DNA of 19,908 nt, from the NCBI GenBank assembly GCA_007121485.1, contig SKKM01000145.1, positions 1 to 19,908 on the forward strand, given 5' to 3'. The stretch's first letter is position 1. The number at the start of each line of letters is the position of its first letter. Both the position numbers and the translations under genes were made by a program. Below, one piece after another: positions 8,115 to 13,770 of the stretch. Source of the DNA: Wenzhouxiangella sp. (GTDB lineage: Bacteria; Pseudomonadota; Gammaproteobacteria; Xanthomonadales; Wenzhouxiangellaceae). Under the pieces are notes generated by a model. That model worked only from the letters and a program-made list of their open reading frames with translations. It was not told where the DNA came from and made no database searches.

Positions 8115-8798
8115 TCAGAAGGGCTTGGCCGCCCCGACCAGGCCGGTAAAGGCGATGCCGATCCAGTAGAGGTAGGCCAGGCCGCGGCCGACGCGAATGG
8201 AGCGTTCCAGTCGATCCTCAACCGCCTGGTTTGGCCCGTCGCTATCGAGCCTGCGGAACAGCTCGGTCCACTCGCGCATGATGAAGCGCAGCTTCAGTCC
8301 GATCACCAGCAGGCCGGAGTAAATCAGAATCTTGACCACGTACCAGTATTGTCCAGGCCCGGCCACGAACGGCCCATCGCCGAAGATCGACCACAGCGCG
8401 CTGATCGCCAGCACCGGGATCAGGACATAACGCACCAGCTCATCGTAGCGGGTCAGTTTCAGCCCCAGATCGGTTTCGCGGGCAAAGAACGCGGCCCAGC
8501 ACAGCGCCAGCCAGCTCAGGCTGAGGACCCAGAACACTGCCAGCCAGACGCCGCCAAAGGGCTGAACGCCCCAGATATGGCCCAGGTGCAGGCCCAGCGG
8601 CAGCAGCAGGATGATGCCGGTGCGGGCCAGGATGTCGATCCGGTAGGCCGTTTCCATGTGGCGCCGGCGCTCGTCCAGCGGCAGCTTGCGGTTGATGACG
8701 TTGTAGCTGGTCTGGAACACACCCCACTCCCCTCCCAGCCAGTACACCATGGCCAGAATGTGCAGCCAGCGCAGCACAGCCATTTCGGAAAAACCCAT
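8115..8798 (-). CDS. Multi-pass membrane protein with CopD-like first helix, function unknown
   Basis: A 227-residue integral membrane protein with about five or six predicted helices, near residues 7-27, 57-77, 83-105, 122-140, 152-172 and 203-222. The first helix, RWLHILAMVYWLGGEWG (10-26), has the His-x7-Trp-x-Gly-Gly pattern seen in CopD-type and related haem- or quinone-linked membrane proteins. Further histidines at 47, 71 and 74 could be haem ligands, with 71 and 74 close to the second helix. I do not recognise a named family with certainty. ATG 8798 is the start: GGGAGGG (8813-8807) lies 8 nt upstream, while the TTG at 8804 is only 2 nt from that site. It is the first gene of the minus-strand unit that continues with amine oxidase, cytochrome c and DUF1838, so a membrane electron-transfer role is plausible but inferred. 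Confidence 0.75.
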   Translation of the reverse strand: MGFSEMAVLRWLHILAMVYWLGGEWGVFQTSYNVINRKLPLDERRRHMETAYRIDILARTGIILLLPLGLHLGHIWGVQPFGGVWLAVFWVLSLSWLALCWAAFFARETDLGLKLTRYDELVRYVLIPVLAISALWSIFGDGPFVAGPGQYWYVVKILIYSGLLVIGLKLRFIMREWTELFRRLDSDGPNQAVEDRLERSIRVGRGLAYLYWIGIAFTGLVGAAKPF

Positions 8799-8832
8799 GC
8801 TCAATACCCTCCCGAGTTCGGCGCTAAACTAA

Positions 8833-8844
8833 ATGTCCGGACAT
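8833..8844. promoter_or_regulatory. Palindromic operator copy 1 (ATGTCCGGACAT)
   Basis: A perfect 12-bp palindrome with core TGTCCGGACA (8834-8843). It lies between the predicted promoter (8857-8885) and the ribosome site of the membrane-protein gene. The same 10-bp core recurs at 11647-11656 and 11718-11727, both in promoter regions. It is most simply a binding site for a dimeric regulator that also controls the two other units. The regulator is not encoded in this window. Confidence 0.7.
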
Positions 8845-8856
8845 ATTTTTCTCGGA

Positions 8857-8885
8857 AGCATACGCTAAACCCGGGGGGCGATCAA
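8857..8885 (-). promoter_or_regulatory. Sigma70-type promoter for membrane protein-amine oxidase-cytochrome unit
   Basis: On the minus strand the sequence shows TTGATC (8885-8880), a 17-nt spacer and TATGCT (8862-8857). This places a likely start of transcription near 8850, about 50 nt before the ATG at 8798. The palindromic operator at 8833-8844 lies just downstream of that point, a position suited to repression. Confidence 0.6.
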
Positions 8886-8982
8886 TCTTTGCAGGCTCAC
8901 CCTACGAGACACGACTGTGCCTGCGAATTCGACACTCGAGCGCGTCTGCGCGCTGAATGCCTTCGACCCGGCTCGCTGAACC
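8886..8982. other. Intergenic tail after the PuuE-like gene
   Basis: About 97 bases lie between the stop of the minus-strand PuuE-like gene (8983) and the promoter of the next minus-strand unit. The only structure I see is a weak 6-bp hairpin (8939-8944 with 8949-8954, loop TCTG). No U tract follows, so I cannot assign a clear terminator, and read-through from one unit into the next is possible. Confidence 0.4.
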
Positions 8983-9930
8983 TTAGTCCCCGAGCCCCGA
9001 CCCCTCAAGGACAAAACCCGCCGCAGCGATGATCTCGGAGGGCGCTGCGCTCCAGACCAGATCCCCCAAGCCGTACAGGTGTTCGAAAAGCCGCTCGAGC
9101 TGGCCGATGCGATGCGGCTGGCCAATGACCCAGGGATGCAGGTTGAGCGCCAACAGGCGACCGCCGCGCTCGCGACCCTCGGCCAGCAGGAAATCGGCCG
9201 CGTCGATCAACTGGTCGGCGTACTCGGTCTCGCTGTGCAGGTTGTCGTTGATGATGAAGCGGTCTTCCAGCTCCAGCGACAGCGGTAGATTGACCAGGTC
9301 GCCCGCATCGGTACGAAAGCGGTACGGCAGGTCGTCGTTGACCCAGTCCGCGCACCAGGTGATGCCTGCTTCGTCCAGTAACTCCGGTGTGCGGGATGAC
9401 TGCGAGCGCGCCGGCCCCAGCCAGCCACGGATGGGTTGATCGACCAGGTGCTCGAGCGCCGCCAGCGTCTGCCGGATCCACTGACGCTCGGTCTGTTCAT
9501 CGACCGCCGAGGAATGCGCGCAGTCCATGTTCCAACCGTGGGCCAGCAATTCAGCGCCGACCTCAGCCAGGCGTTGAGCCAGATAGGGATAGCGCTCGGC
9601 TACCTCCCCGTTGATGGCAAAACTGGCGTGGAAGCCGTGCCGATCCAACGCCTCCAGTATGCGAAAAATGCCGACCCGGTTGCCGTAGTCACGCAGCGTG
9701 TAGTGGCGCAGATCCGGATAAGGCATCGTCATGTTGCCAGGTGCCTTGAATCCGGCACTTTGCGGGTTGAGCGGGAAGTGTTCCACGCAGACATTGATCC
9801 ACAGCGCAAGCGGCGCGTTACCCGGCCAAGTCACCGGCTCGCGGCGCTCCAGCATGGACCATTCGTAGCGCTCATGATCCATGCCATGGCGCAGTTTTTC
9901 ATAGCTCAAAAACTTCTCATCCAGGCTCAT
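8983..9930 (-). CDS. PuuE-like polysaccharide deacetylase superfamily hydrolase, copy 1
   Basis: A 315-residue NodB-fold protein. This superfamily includes sugar N-deacetylases and the ureide or imide hydrolases of the PuuE allantoinase type. No signal peptide is visible, so it is cytoplasmic, which argues against a cell-wall deacetylase. The first strand reads LWINVCVEHFPLN (43-55) where classic NodB enzymes have an Asp-Asp pair. The second block has HGW at 131-133 but no second metal His four residues later (Met135). The last block is LNLHPWVIGQPHRI (262-275), like the LHxxxxGxPxR end block of PuuE relatives. The stop is at 8983, and the ATG at 9930 overlaps the stop of the upstream paralogue by ATGA, so the two may form a complex or act in sequence. 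The likely reaction is opening of a C-N ring bond or an amide in a small molecule, by inference from family and context. The exact substrate is unknown. Confidence 0.82.
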   Translation of the reverse strand: MSLDEKFLSYEKLRHGMDHERYEWSMLERREPVTWPGNAPLALWINVCVEHFPLNPQSAGFKAPGNMTMPYPDLRHYTLRDYGNRVGIFRILEALDRHGFHASFAINGEVAERYPYLAQRLAEVGAELLAHGWNMDCAHSSAVDEQTERQWIRQTLAALEHLVDQPIRGWLGPARSQSSRTPELLDEAGITWCADWVNDDLPYRFRTDAGDLVNLPLSLELEDRFIINDNLHSETEYADQLIDAADFLLAEGRERGGRLLALNLHPWVIGQPHRIGQLERLFEHLYGLGDLVWSAAPSEIIAAAGFVLEGSGLGD

Positions 9931-10847
9931 GCGGTTGACTCCTCGATTTCGCGCATCGTGGCCATCGCCTGGTCATAGTAGTGCTCCAGGTAGTGCCGGG
10001 CGATCTCGCGCCCGGTCGCCAGCCAGACGCCATCGTGGCTTAAGATATGGTCCAGCGCGCGCTGGAAGGCAGCCAACCGGTGCGGATGGCCGACCTGGTA
10101 AGCGTGCAGCGGAATGCACATCACCGTCCCGGAGCGCTCGCCTTCGGCGTACAGACGATCGAAGGCCCGGCCGATCATCTCGCCATAGCGTCGCGGCTCG
10201 ATCTTGTTGACCACGTAGACGATCGTATCGTTGAGTTCCAGCGAGTAAGGAACTGATACGAAGCGCTTGCCCGAACGCGTGGTTACCGGCGTGGGCTGAT
10301 CATCGTGGAACAGGTCACAGGTATAAGTGCCTCCGGCCTCGGCAAACAGGTCGATGGTATGTTCGGAGTGAGACAGGGCAGGGGCCAGGTAGCCGTCGCA
10401 GTGCTGGCCGGAGTACTCACGGATGCGCTGCATGGCATCGATGATCATCGCGCGTTCCTGGTCTTCGCTCAGGCCATAGGTATAGCGCGTGTTGTAGATA
10501 CCGTGACTGAACAACTCCCAGTCGCGCTCCAGGACCAGAGCGATGATTTCGGGATGATGGGTCAGCATCGCCGTTGACAGCGACACCGAGCCGCGAATGC
10601 CGAACTGGTCCAGCACGCGCATCATGCGCATGTGGCCGACCCGGTTGCCGTAATCGCGGGTGGCGTAGGCGGTCACATCCGGCGCCGGTCGCGGCCAGGG
10701 TTTGCGCTGCGGGTTGACCGGCGGGTCCAGTTCGTAGAACTCGATGTTGGGTGCGACCCACACGGCGATGCGGGCGCCGTTGGGCCAGCGGATTTGGGGC
10801 CGCCGGTCCCAGGGAAGATAGCCGTATAGGCCGGGGTCGGATTTCAT
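9927..10847 (-). CDS. PuuE-like polysaccharide deacetylase superfamily hydrolase, copy 2
   Basis: A 306-residue paralogue of its neighbours in this region. It begins in the usual way for the group (GYLPWDRRPQIRWPNGARIAVWVAPNIEFYE, about 9-39) and has the shared RDYGNRVG block at 64-71. SHGIYNT (114-120) sits in the metal-motif position but lacks the second His (Asn119). The end block is LHAYQVGHPHRL (247-258). There is no signal peptide, so the protein is cytoplasmic. I chose ATG 10847: AGGAG (10860-10856) lies 8 nt upstream. The longer open frame from 10925 would add 26 Pro/Gly-rich residues encoded across the GC hairpin at 10884-10924, which look like non-coding sequence. It is the middle gene of the unit that starts with the isochorismatase-like hydrolase. 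The expected chemistry is hydrolysis of an amide or cyclic imide or ureide bond, inferred from relatives. The substrate is unknown. Confidence 0.82.
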   Translation of the reverse strand: MKSDPGLYGYLPWDRRPQIRWPNGARIAVWVAPNIEFYELDPPVNPQRKPWPRPAPDVTAYATRDYGNRVGHMRMMRVLDQFGIRGSVSLSTAMLTHHPEIIALVLERDWELFSHGIYNTRYTYGLSEDQERAMIIDAMQRIREYSGQHCDGYLAPALSHSEHTIDLFAEAGGTYTCDLFHDDQPTPVTTRSGKRFVSVPYSLELNDTIVYVVNKIEPRRYGEMIGRAFDRLYAEGERSGTVMCIPLHAYQVGHPHRLAAFQRALDHILSHDGVWLATGREIARHYLEHYYDQAMATMREIEESTA

Positions 10848-10883
10848 GCTTGTTGCTCCTCCTGGCGGCTTGCTCGATGTGGA

Positions 10884-10924
10884 TGGGGGCGGCCCGCATG
10901 GCCCGGCGACGCGGGCCGCCCCCA
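10884..10924. repeat. GC-rich 14-bp hairpin in intergenic region
   Basis: The arms 10884-10897 and 10911-10924 are exact reverse complements (14 bp, almost all G and C) around a 13-nt loop. The hairpin lies in the 97-nt gap between the isochorismatase-like gene and the PuuE-like copy 2, both on the minus strand. There is no U tract. It may be an internal attenuator, a processing or stability element that lowers or tunes expression of the downstream pair, or part of a dispersed repeat. Confidence 0.65.
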
Positions 10925-10944
10925 ACCACTGCGCATTGCAGACA

Positions 10945-11625
10945 TCAAACAGAGTTCTGCAGACCGTTCAGGTATGCAGCAACCGTCTCAAAAGACTCGA
11001 CATCGGCGTACTTCAGCAGGATGTCGGCCAGATTGGCGAAGTGCGGAATTTCGTGCTTGTCGGCCACGCATTCCTCGATCACCGTGGTGCGATACCCGTG
11101 CGAGAGTGAGTCGACCACCGCGGCGCGTACGCAGCCCGAGGTTGACCCGCCGGTGATCAGAACGGTGTCTACGCGGTGCCACGCCAACAGCGACGGCAGG
11201 TGGGTCTCGAAAAACGGGCTGGGCATGCGCTTGTGGATGACCACGTCGGAGGCGTCGATCTGCAGGCGCGGATCGAGCTGGGCGCGCTGTGAACCGTGCT
11301 TGATGTTTTGCAGCGAATCGGGGGTGTCGGTGCGCGTGCCCCAGACACCGGCGTCCTCGGCCGAGTCCAGATAGGCGACGTAGGTCCAGATCACCGGCGC
11401 TCCGATCCTGCGCACCGCTCGAGCGAGCTGGTTGACATAGTCCAGCTGATTCGGATCGGTCTGGTACGCCGTCTTGAAGGTATCGATGTCCGTGTAGGCG
11501 CGCTGCAGATCGATGTTGATCAGCGCAGGGCGCTGTCCGAAGCCGAACTTGGCGCGATTGGGATTGGATTTGACCTGTGTCCAGTACTGACGTGGCGTCA
11601 GGTCCGAGTTCTGCATCACCGGCAT
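10945..11625 (-). CDS. Isochorismatase-like cysteine hydrolase (N-carbamoylsarcosine amidase-like)
   Basis: A 226-residue cysteine hydrolase of the isochorismatase superfamily. The Asp-Lys-Cys triad is visible as Asp39 (ALINIDLQRAY), Lys132 (VVIHKRMPSPFFET) and Cys165 (ITGGSTSGCVRAAVVDS). The GGSTSGCVRA block is the form found in N-carbamoylsarcosine amidohydrolase and related amidases rather than in true isochorismatases. The expected reaction is hydrolysis of a carbamoyl or simple amide to acid plus ammonia, with CO2 for carbamoyl compounds, in the cytoplasm. GGAG (11635-11632) lies 6 nt before the ATG at 11625. It is the first gene of the minus-strand unit, directly downstream of operator copy 2 and divergent from the HapK-led operon. 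With two PuuE-like genes behind it, it may process the ring-opened product of those enzymes. The substrate is unproven. Confidence 0.87.
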   Translation of the reverse strand: MPVMQNSDLTPRQYWTQVKSNPNRAKFGFGQRPALINIDLQRAYTDIDTFKTAYQTDPNQLDYVNQLARAVRRIGAPVIWTYVAYLDSAEDAGVWGTRTDTPDSLQNIKHGSQRAQLDPRLQIDASDVVIHKRMPSPFFETHLPSLLAWHRVDTVLITGGSTSGCVRAAVVDSLSHGYRTTVIEECVADKHEIPHFANLADILLKYADVESFETVAAYLNGLQNSV

Positions 11626-11643
11626 GTCTCACTCCAGCTTCAC

Positions 11644-11659
11644 AAATGTCCGGACATTT
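11644..11659. promoter_or_regulatory. Palindromic operator copy 2 (AAATGTCCGGACATTT)
   Basis: A perfect 16-bp palindrome, the longest of the three operator copies. It lies between the minus-strand gene start at 11625 and an A/T-rich GATAAAAT stretch (minus strand, about 11664-11657) that may be its -10 element. The centre is 71 bp from that of copy 3. A bound dimer would block the minus-strand promoter. Confidence 0.72.
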
Positions 11660-11687
11660 TATCGCATACTTTCAGATCGGCGCATGC

Positions 11688-11716
11688 TTGACCACTTTCA
11701 AACCCTCGCCTACAAT
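11688..11716 (+). promoter_or_regulatory. Strong sigma70-type promoter for the HapK-SDR-CoA operon
   Basis: TTGACC (11688-11693), a 17-nt spacer and TACAAT (11711-11716) make a near-consensus promoter on the plus strand, with the start of transcription expected near 11723. Operator copy 3 (11717-11728) covers that point. AGGAG (11741-11745) and ATG 11752 follow. Confidence 0.75.
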
Positions 11717-11728
11717 TTGTCCGGACAA
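11717..11728. promoter_or_regulatory. Palindromic operator copy 3 (TTGTCCGGACAA)
   Basis: A perfect 12-bp palindrome with the same TGTCCGGACA core (11718-11727) as the other two copies. It abuts the -10 hexamer TACAAT and spans the expected transcription start of the plus-strand operon. This is the classic place for a repressor that excludes polymerase and is released by an effector. Confidence 0.73.
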
Positions 11729-11751
11729 CTTTCCGGCCTGAGGAGCGTTTC

Positions 11752-12060
11752 ATGACCACCATCGTTGTACTTTTCAACCTCAAGAGCGGTGCCGATGTTG
11801 CTTCCTATGAGCAGTGGGCGCGCGAGCGTGACCTGCCGACCGTCAATGGGCTGGCCTCCGTTGACCAGTTCGAGGTGCTGCGTTCTGCCGGGCTGCTGAT
11901 GAGCGATGCCCAGCCGCCGTACGCTTACATCGAACTGATCCGGGTCAACGACATGGAGAAATTCGGGGCCGATGTGGCCAGCGAGGCAGTGCAGAAAGTG
12001 GCGGCCGAGTTCGGTCAGTTTGCCGACAATCCCCTGTTCATTCTGACCGAGGCGCTGTAA
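11752..12060 (+). CDS. Small HapK-like (REDY-type) protein
   Basis: A 102-residue soluble protein resembling the REDY-like HapK family, small proteins of the dimeric alpha/beta-barrel type first noticed next to prodigiosin genes. The sequence opens with a beta strand (TTIVVLFNLK), then an amphipathic helix (ADVASYEQWARERDLPTVNGL), a second strand (VDQFEVLRSAGLL), a third (YAYIELIRVND) and a final helix ending FADNPLFILTEAL. This layout is typical of monooxygenase-like or EthD-like folds. It has no cofactor motif. It is the first gene of the operon, behind a strong promoter and operator, with AGGAG 6 nt before its ATG and a 4-nt gap to the SDR gene. It could bind or isomerise a pathway intermediate, but no function is established for this group. 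The fold call is firmer than the family name. Confidence 0.65.
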   Translation: MTTIVVLFNLKSGADVASYEQWARERDLPTVNGLASVDQFEVLRSAGLLMSDAQPPYAYIELIRVNDMEKFGADVASEAVQKVAAEFGQFADNPLFILTEAL

Positions 12061-12064
12061 ACCC

Positions 12065-12901
12065 ATGTACCCGGAATTGAAGGGCAAGGTTGCCGTCATC
12101 ACCGGCTCCGGACGCTCCGCAGGCTTGGGTGCAGCAATGGCGCGGCGGCTGGCTGCCGAGGGTTGTCGCATCGTGATTTCCGATATCGGCCAGTCAGCCG
12201 GCCCGGAAACGCCGCCAGAAGCCATCGGCGCCAGCGACGAGATGAACGCCATGGTCGAGGAAATCCGCGGCCTCGGCGCTGAGGCGGTGGCCATCGCCTG
12301 CAACGTGATGGAAGAGGGCCAGGTTCAGGCGCTGATCGACCAGACCGTGGCCCACTTCGGGCGTATCGATATCCTGGTCAACAATGCGGGCATCGGCTAC
12401 ATCATGAAGCCCATCGTCGAGATGGAAGCCAGTGACTGGGACACCGTGCTGGGGGTCAATCTGCGCGGCGTGTTTCTGTGCACGCGTGCGGCTGCCCGCC
12501 AGATGATCAAGCAGGGCGAGGGTGGGCGCATCATCAACATTGCCAGCCAGGCGGCCAAATCCGGCTTCCCCTTTGCGGCCGGCTACTGTTCCTCCAAGCA
12601 TGGTCTGGTTGGTCTGACCCGAGTTTCTGCTATCGAGATGGGCCAGCACGGCATCACCGTCAACGCCATCTGCCCCAACCACGTGACCACGGGGCTCGGC
12701 GCCTGGCAGAATGAATACTTCAGCAAGGCGCTGGGCTTGAGCCTCGATGAATACATGGCGGCCATGAAAAACCGCATTCCGCTGGGTCGCCCGGGTCTGC
12801 AGGACGATACCGCCAAGGCCTGTGCCTTCCTGTGCTCGGACCAGGCGGTCTACATCACAGGTGAGGCGATGAATGTGTCCGGCGGCGAGGAGTACCACTG
12901 A
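12065..12901 (+). CDS. Short-chain dehydrogenase/reductase (SDR)
   Basis: A 278-residue classical SDR, an NAD(P)-dependent oxidoreductase of alcohols and ketones in the cytoplasm. The nucleotide-binding motif is TGSGRSAGLGAA (13-24), and Asp40 at the end of the second strand (VISD) favours NAD over NADP. NNAG is at 106-109. The catalytic set is Asn132 (VNLRG), Ser161 (NIASQAA), Tyr174 and Lys178 (YCSSK). The C-terminal GEAMNVSGGEEY is like other members. There is an insert of about 20 residues after the second strand (SAGPETPPEAIGASDEMNAM). The ATG at 12065 follows the HapK-like stop by 4 nt, and the next gene starts 2 nt after its stop, so these genes are co-transcribed. It may oxidise a hydroxyl of a pathway intermediate. 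The substrate is unknown. Confidence 0.93.
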   Translation: MYPELKGKVAVITGSGRSAGLGAAMARRLAAEGCRIVISDIGQSAGPETPPEAIGASDEMNAMVEEIRGLGAEAVAIACNVMEEGQVQALIDQTVAHFGRIDILVNNAGIGYIMKPIVEMEASDWDTVLGVNLRGVFLCTRAAARQMIKQGEGGRIINIASQAAKSGFPFAAGYCSSKHGLVGLTRVSAIEMGQHGITVNAICPNHVTTGLGAWQNEYFSKALGLSLDEYMAAMKNRIPLGRPGLQDDTAKACAFLCSDQAVYITGEAMNVSGGEEYH

Positions 12902-12903
12902 GC

Positions 12904-13770
12904 ATGACTGCGTCTGCCAGCCACTGGTCTTGGCCCGATGGCAAGCGCCTGGCCCTGTCAATCGTGGTCAACGTCGAAGAGGGCTCGGAATATTCGCTCG
13001 CCGAGGGTGACGCCATCACCGAGCCGGTCGACGAGCTGGGCGTCTCCCTGAAAAAGCCGATCCGCAACTACGGCAACGAATCCAACTACCGATACGGCCT
13101 CGGCCCTGGTTTCCGCCGTATCGCAGCGCTGCTGGATGAGTATGCGATCCCCGCGACCTTCACTGCAGCTGCGCTGTCGCTGGAGCGCGCGCCGCACATC
13201 GCGCGCTATATCGCCGATGGCCCGCACGAGCCCTGTTCACACGGCTGGCGCTGGATTCATCAGTTCCGGCTTGACGAGAGTGAAGAACGGGAATTCATTT
13301 GCAAGGCCGCCGAAAGCATCGAGGCCAGCACCGGCAAGCGCCCGGTCGGTTGGCTGTCGCGCTATCTGCACACCGAGAACACCCGGCGCCTGCTGGCCGA
13401 AGAAGGCTTTGCCTATCACATGGACGATTACTCCGGCGACAGTCCGTTCTGGGATTCAAGCTGCGGCCGGCCCATGGTCATCCTGCCGTATGCGCTGGAT
13501 TCCAACGACATGAAGTTCTGGATTGATCCATCGCTAAGCCCGCAGCAGTGGCTGCAATACGCTATCGATACCTTCGACTGGCTGTATGAAGAGCGCGCCC
13601 CGCAGCCTCAGTACATGTCGCTGGGCCTGCATTTGCGCATCATCGGTCGACCCGGCAGGATTGGCGCACTGCAAGCCTTCTTTCGCCATGTGCGCTCGCA
13701 CAAGGACGTGTGGATCGCCACGCGCGAGCAGATCGCCGCGCACTTTGCCCGTCAGGTGCCGGCGGCATGA
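12904..13770 (+). CDS. PuuE-like polysaccharide deacetylase superfamily hydrolase, copy 3
   Basis: A 288-residue protein and the closest of the three copies to PuuE-type allantoinase. It has SIVVNVEEGSEYSL (19-32), where PuuE proteins carry NYEEG; SHGWRWIHQ (112-120); the GWLSRYLHTENTRRLLAEEGF block (149-169); YHMDDYSGDSPFW (171-183); ILPYALDSNDMKFW (193-206); and GLHLRIIGRPGR (241-252). The second metal His is absent (Trp117 where HxxxH would need it), in keeping with reports that PuuE works without metal. There is no signal peptide, so it is cytoplasmic. The PuuE reaction is ring opening of allantoin. Relatives open cyclic imides. No allantoin pathway genes (urate, OHCU, allantoate steps) are present, so a different ring is likely here. 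It begins 2 nt after the SDR stop and ends in ATGA overlap with the CitE-like gene. Confidence 0.88.
   Translation: MTASASHWSWPDGKRLALSIVVNVEEGSEYSLAEGDAITEPVDELGVSLKKPIRNYGNESNYRYGLGPGFRRIAALLDEYAIPATFTAAALSLERAPHIARYIADGPHEPCSHGWRWIHQFRLDESEEREFICKAAESIEASTGKRPVGWLSRYLHTENTRRLLAEEGFAYHMDDYSGDSPFWDSSCGRPMVILPYALDSNDMKFWIDPSLSPQQWLQYAIDTFDWLYEERAPQPQYMSLGLHLRIIGRPGRIGALQAFFRHVRSHKDVWIATREQIAAHFARQVPAA

Noticed and set aside
8100..9032. Plus-strand open frame of 310 residues opposite the membrane protein and through the promoter region
   Set aside because: It runs across the intergenic promoter and operator, is Gln- and Pro-rich without motifs, and opposes a protein with clear membrane helices.
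10848..10925. N-terminal extension of PuuE-like copy 2 to 10925
   Set aside because: It crosses the GC hairpin, while a strong ribosome site sits properly before ATG 10847.
12904..13770. Assignment as a true allantoinase of purine breakdown
   Set aside because: Motifs are PuuE-like, but no urate or allantoate genes are nearby and two further paralogues occur in a CoA-linked cluster, so only the family level is supported.
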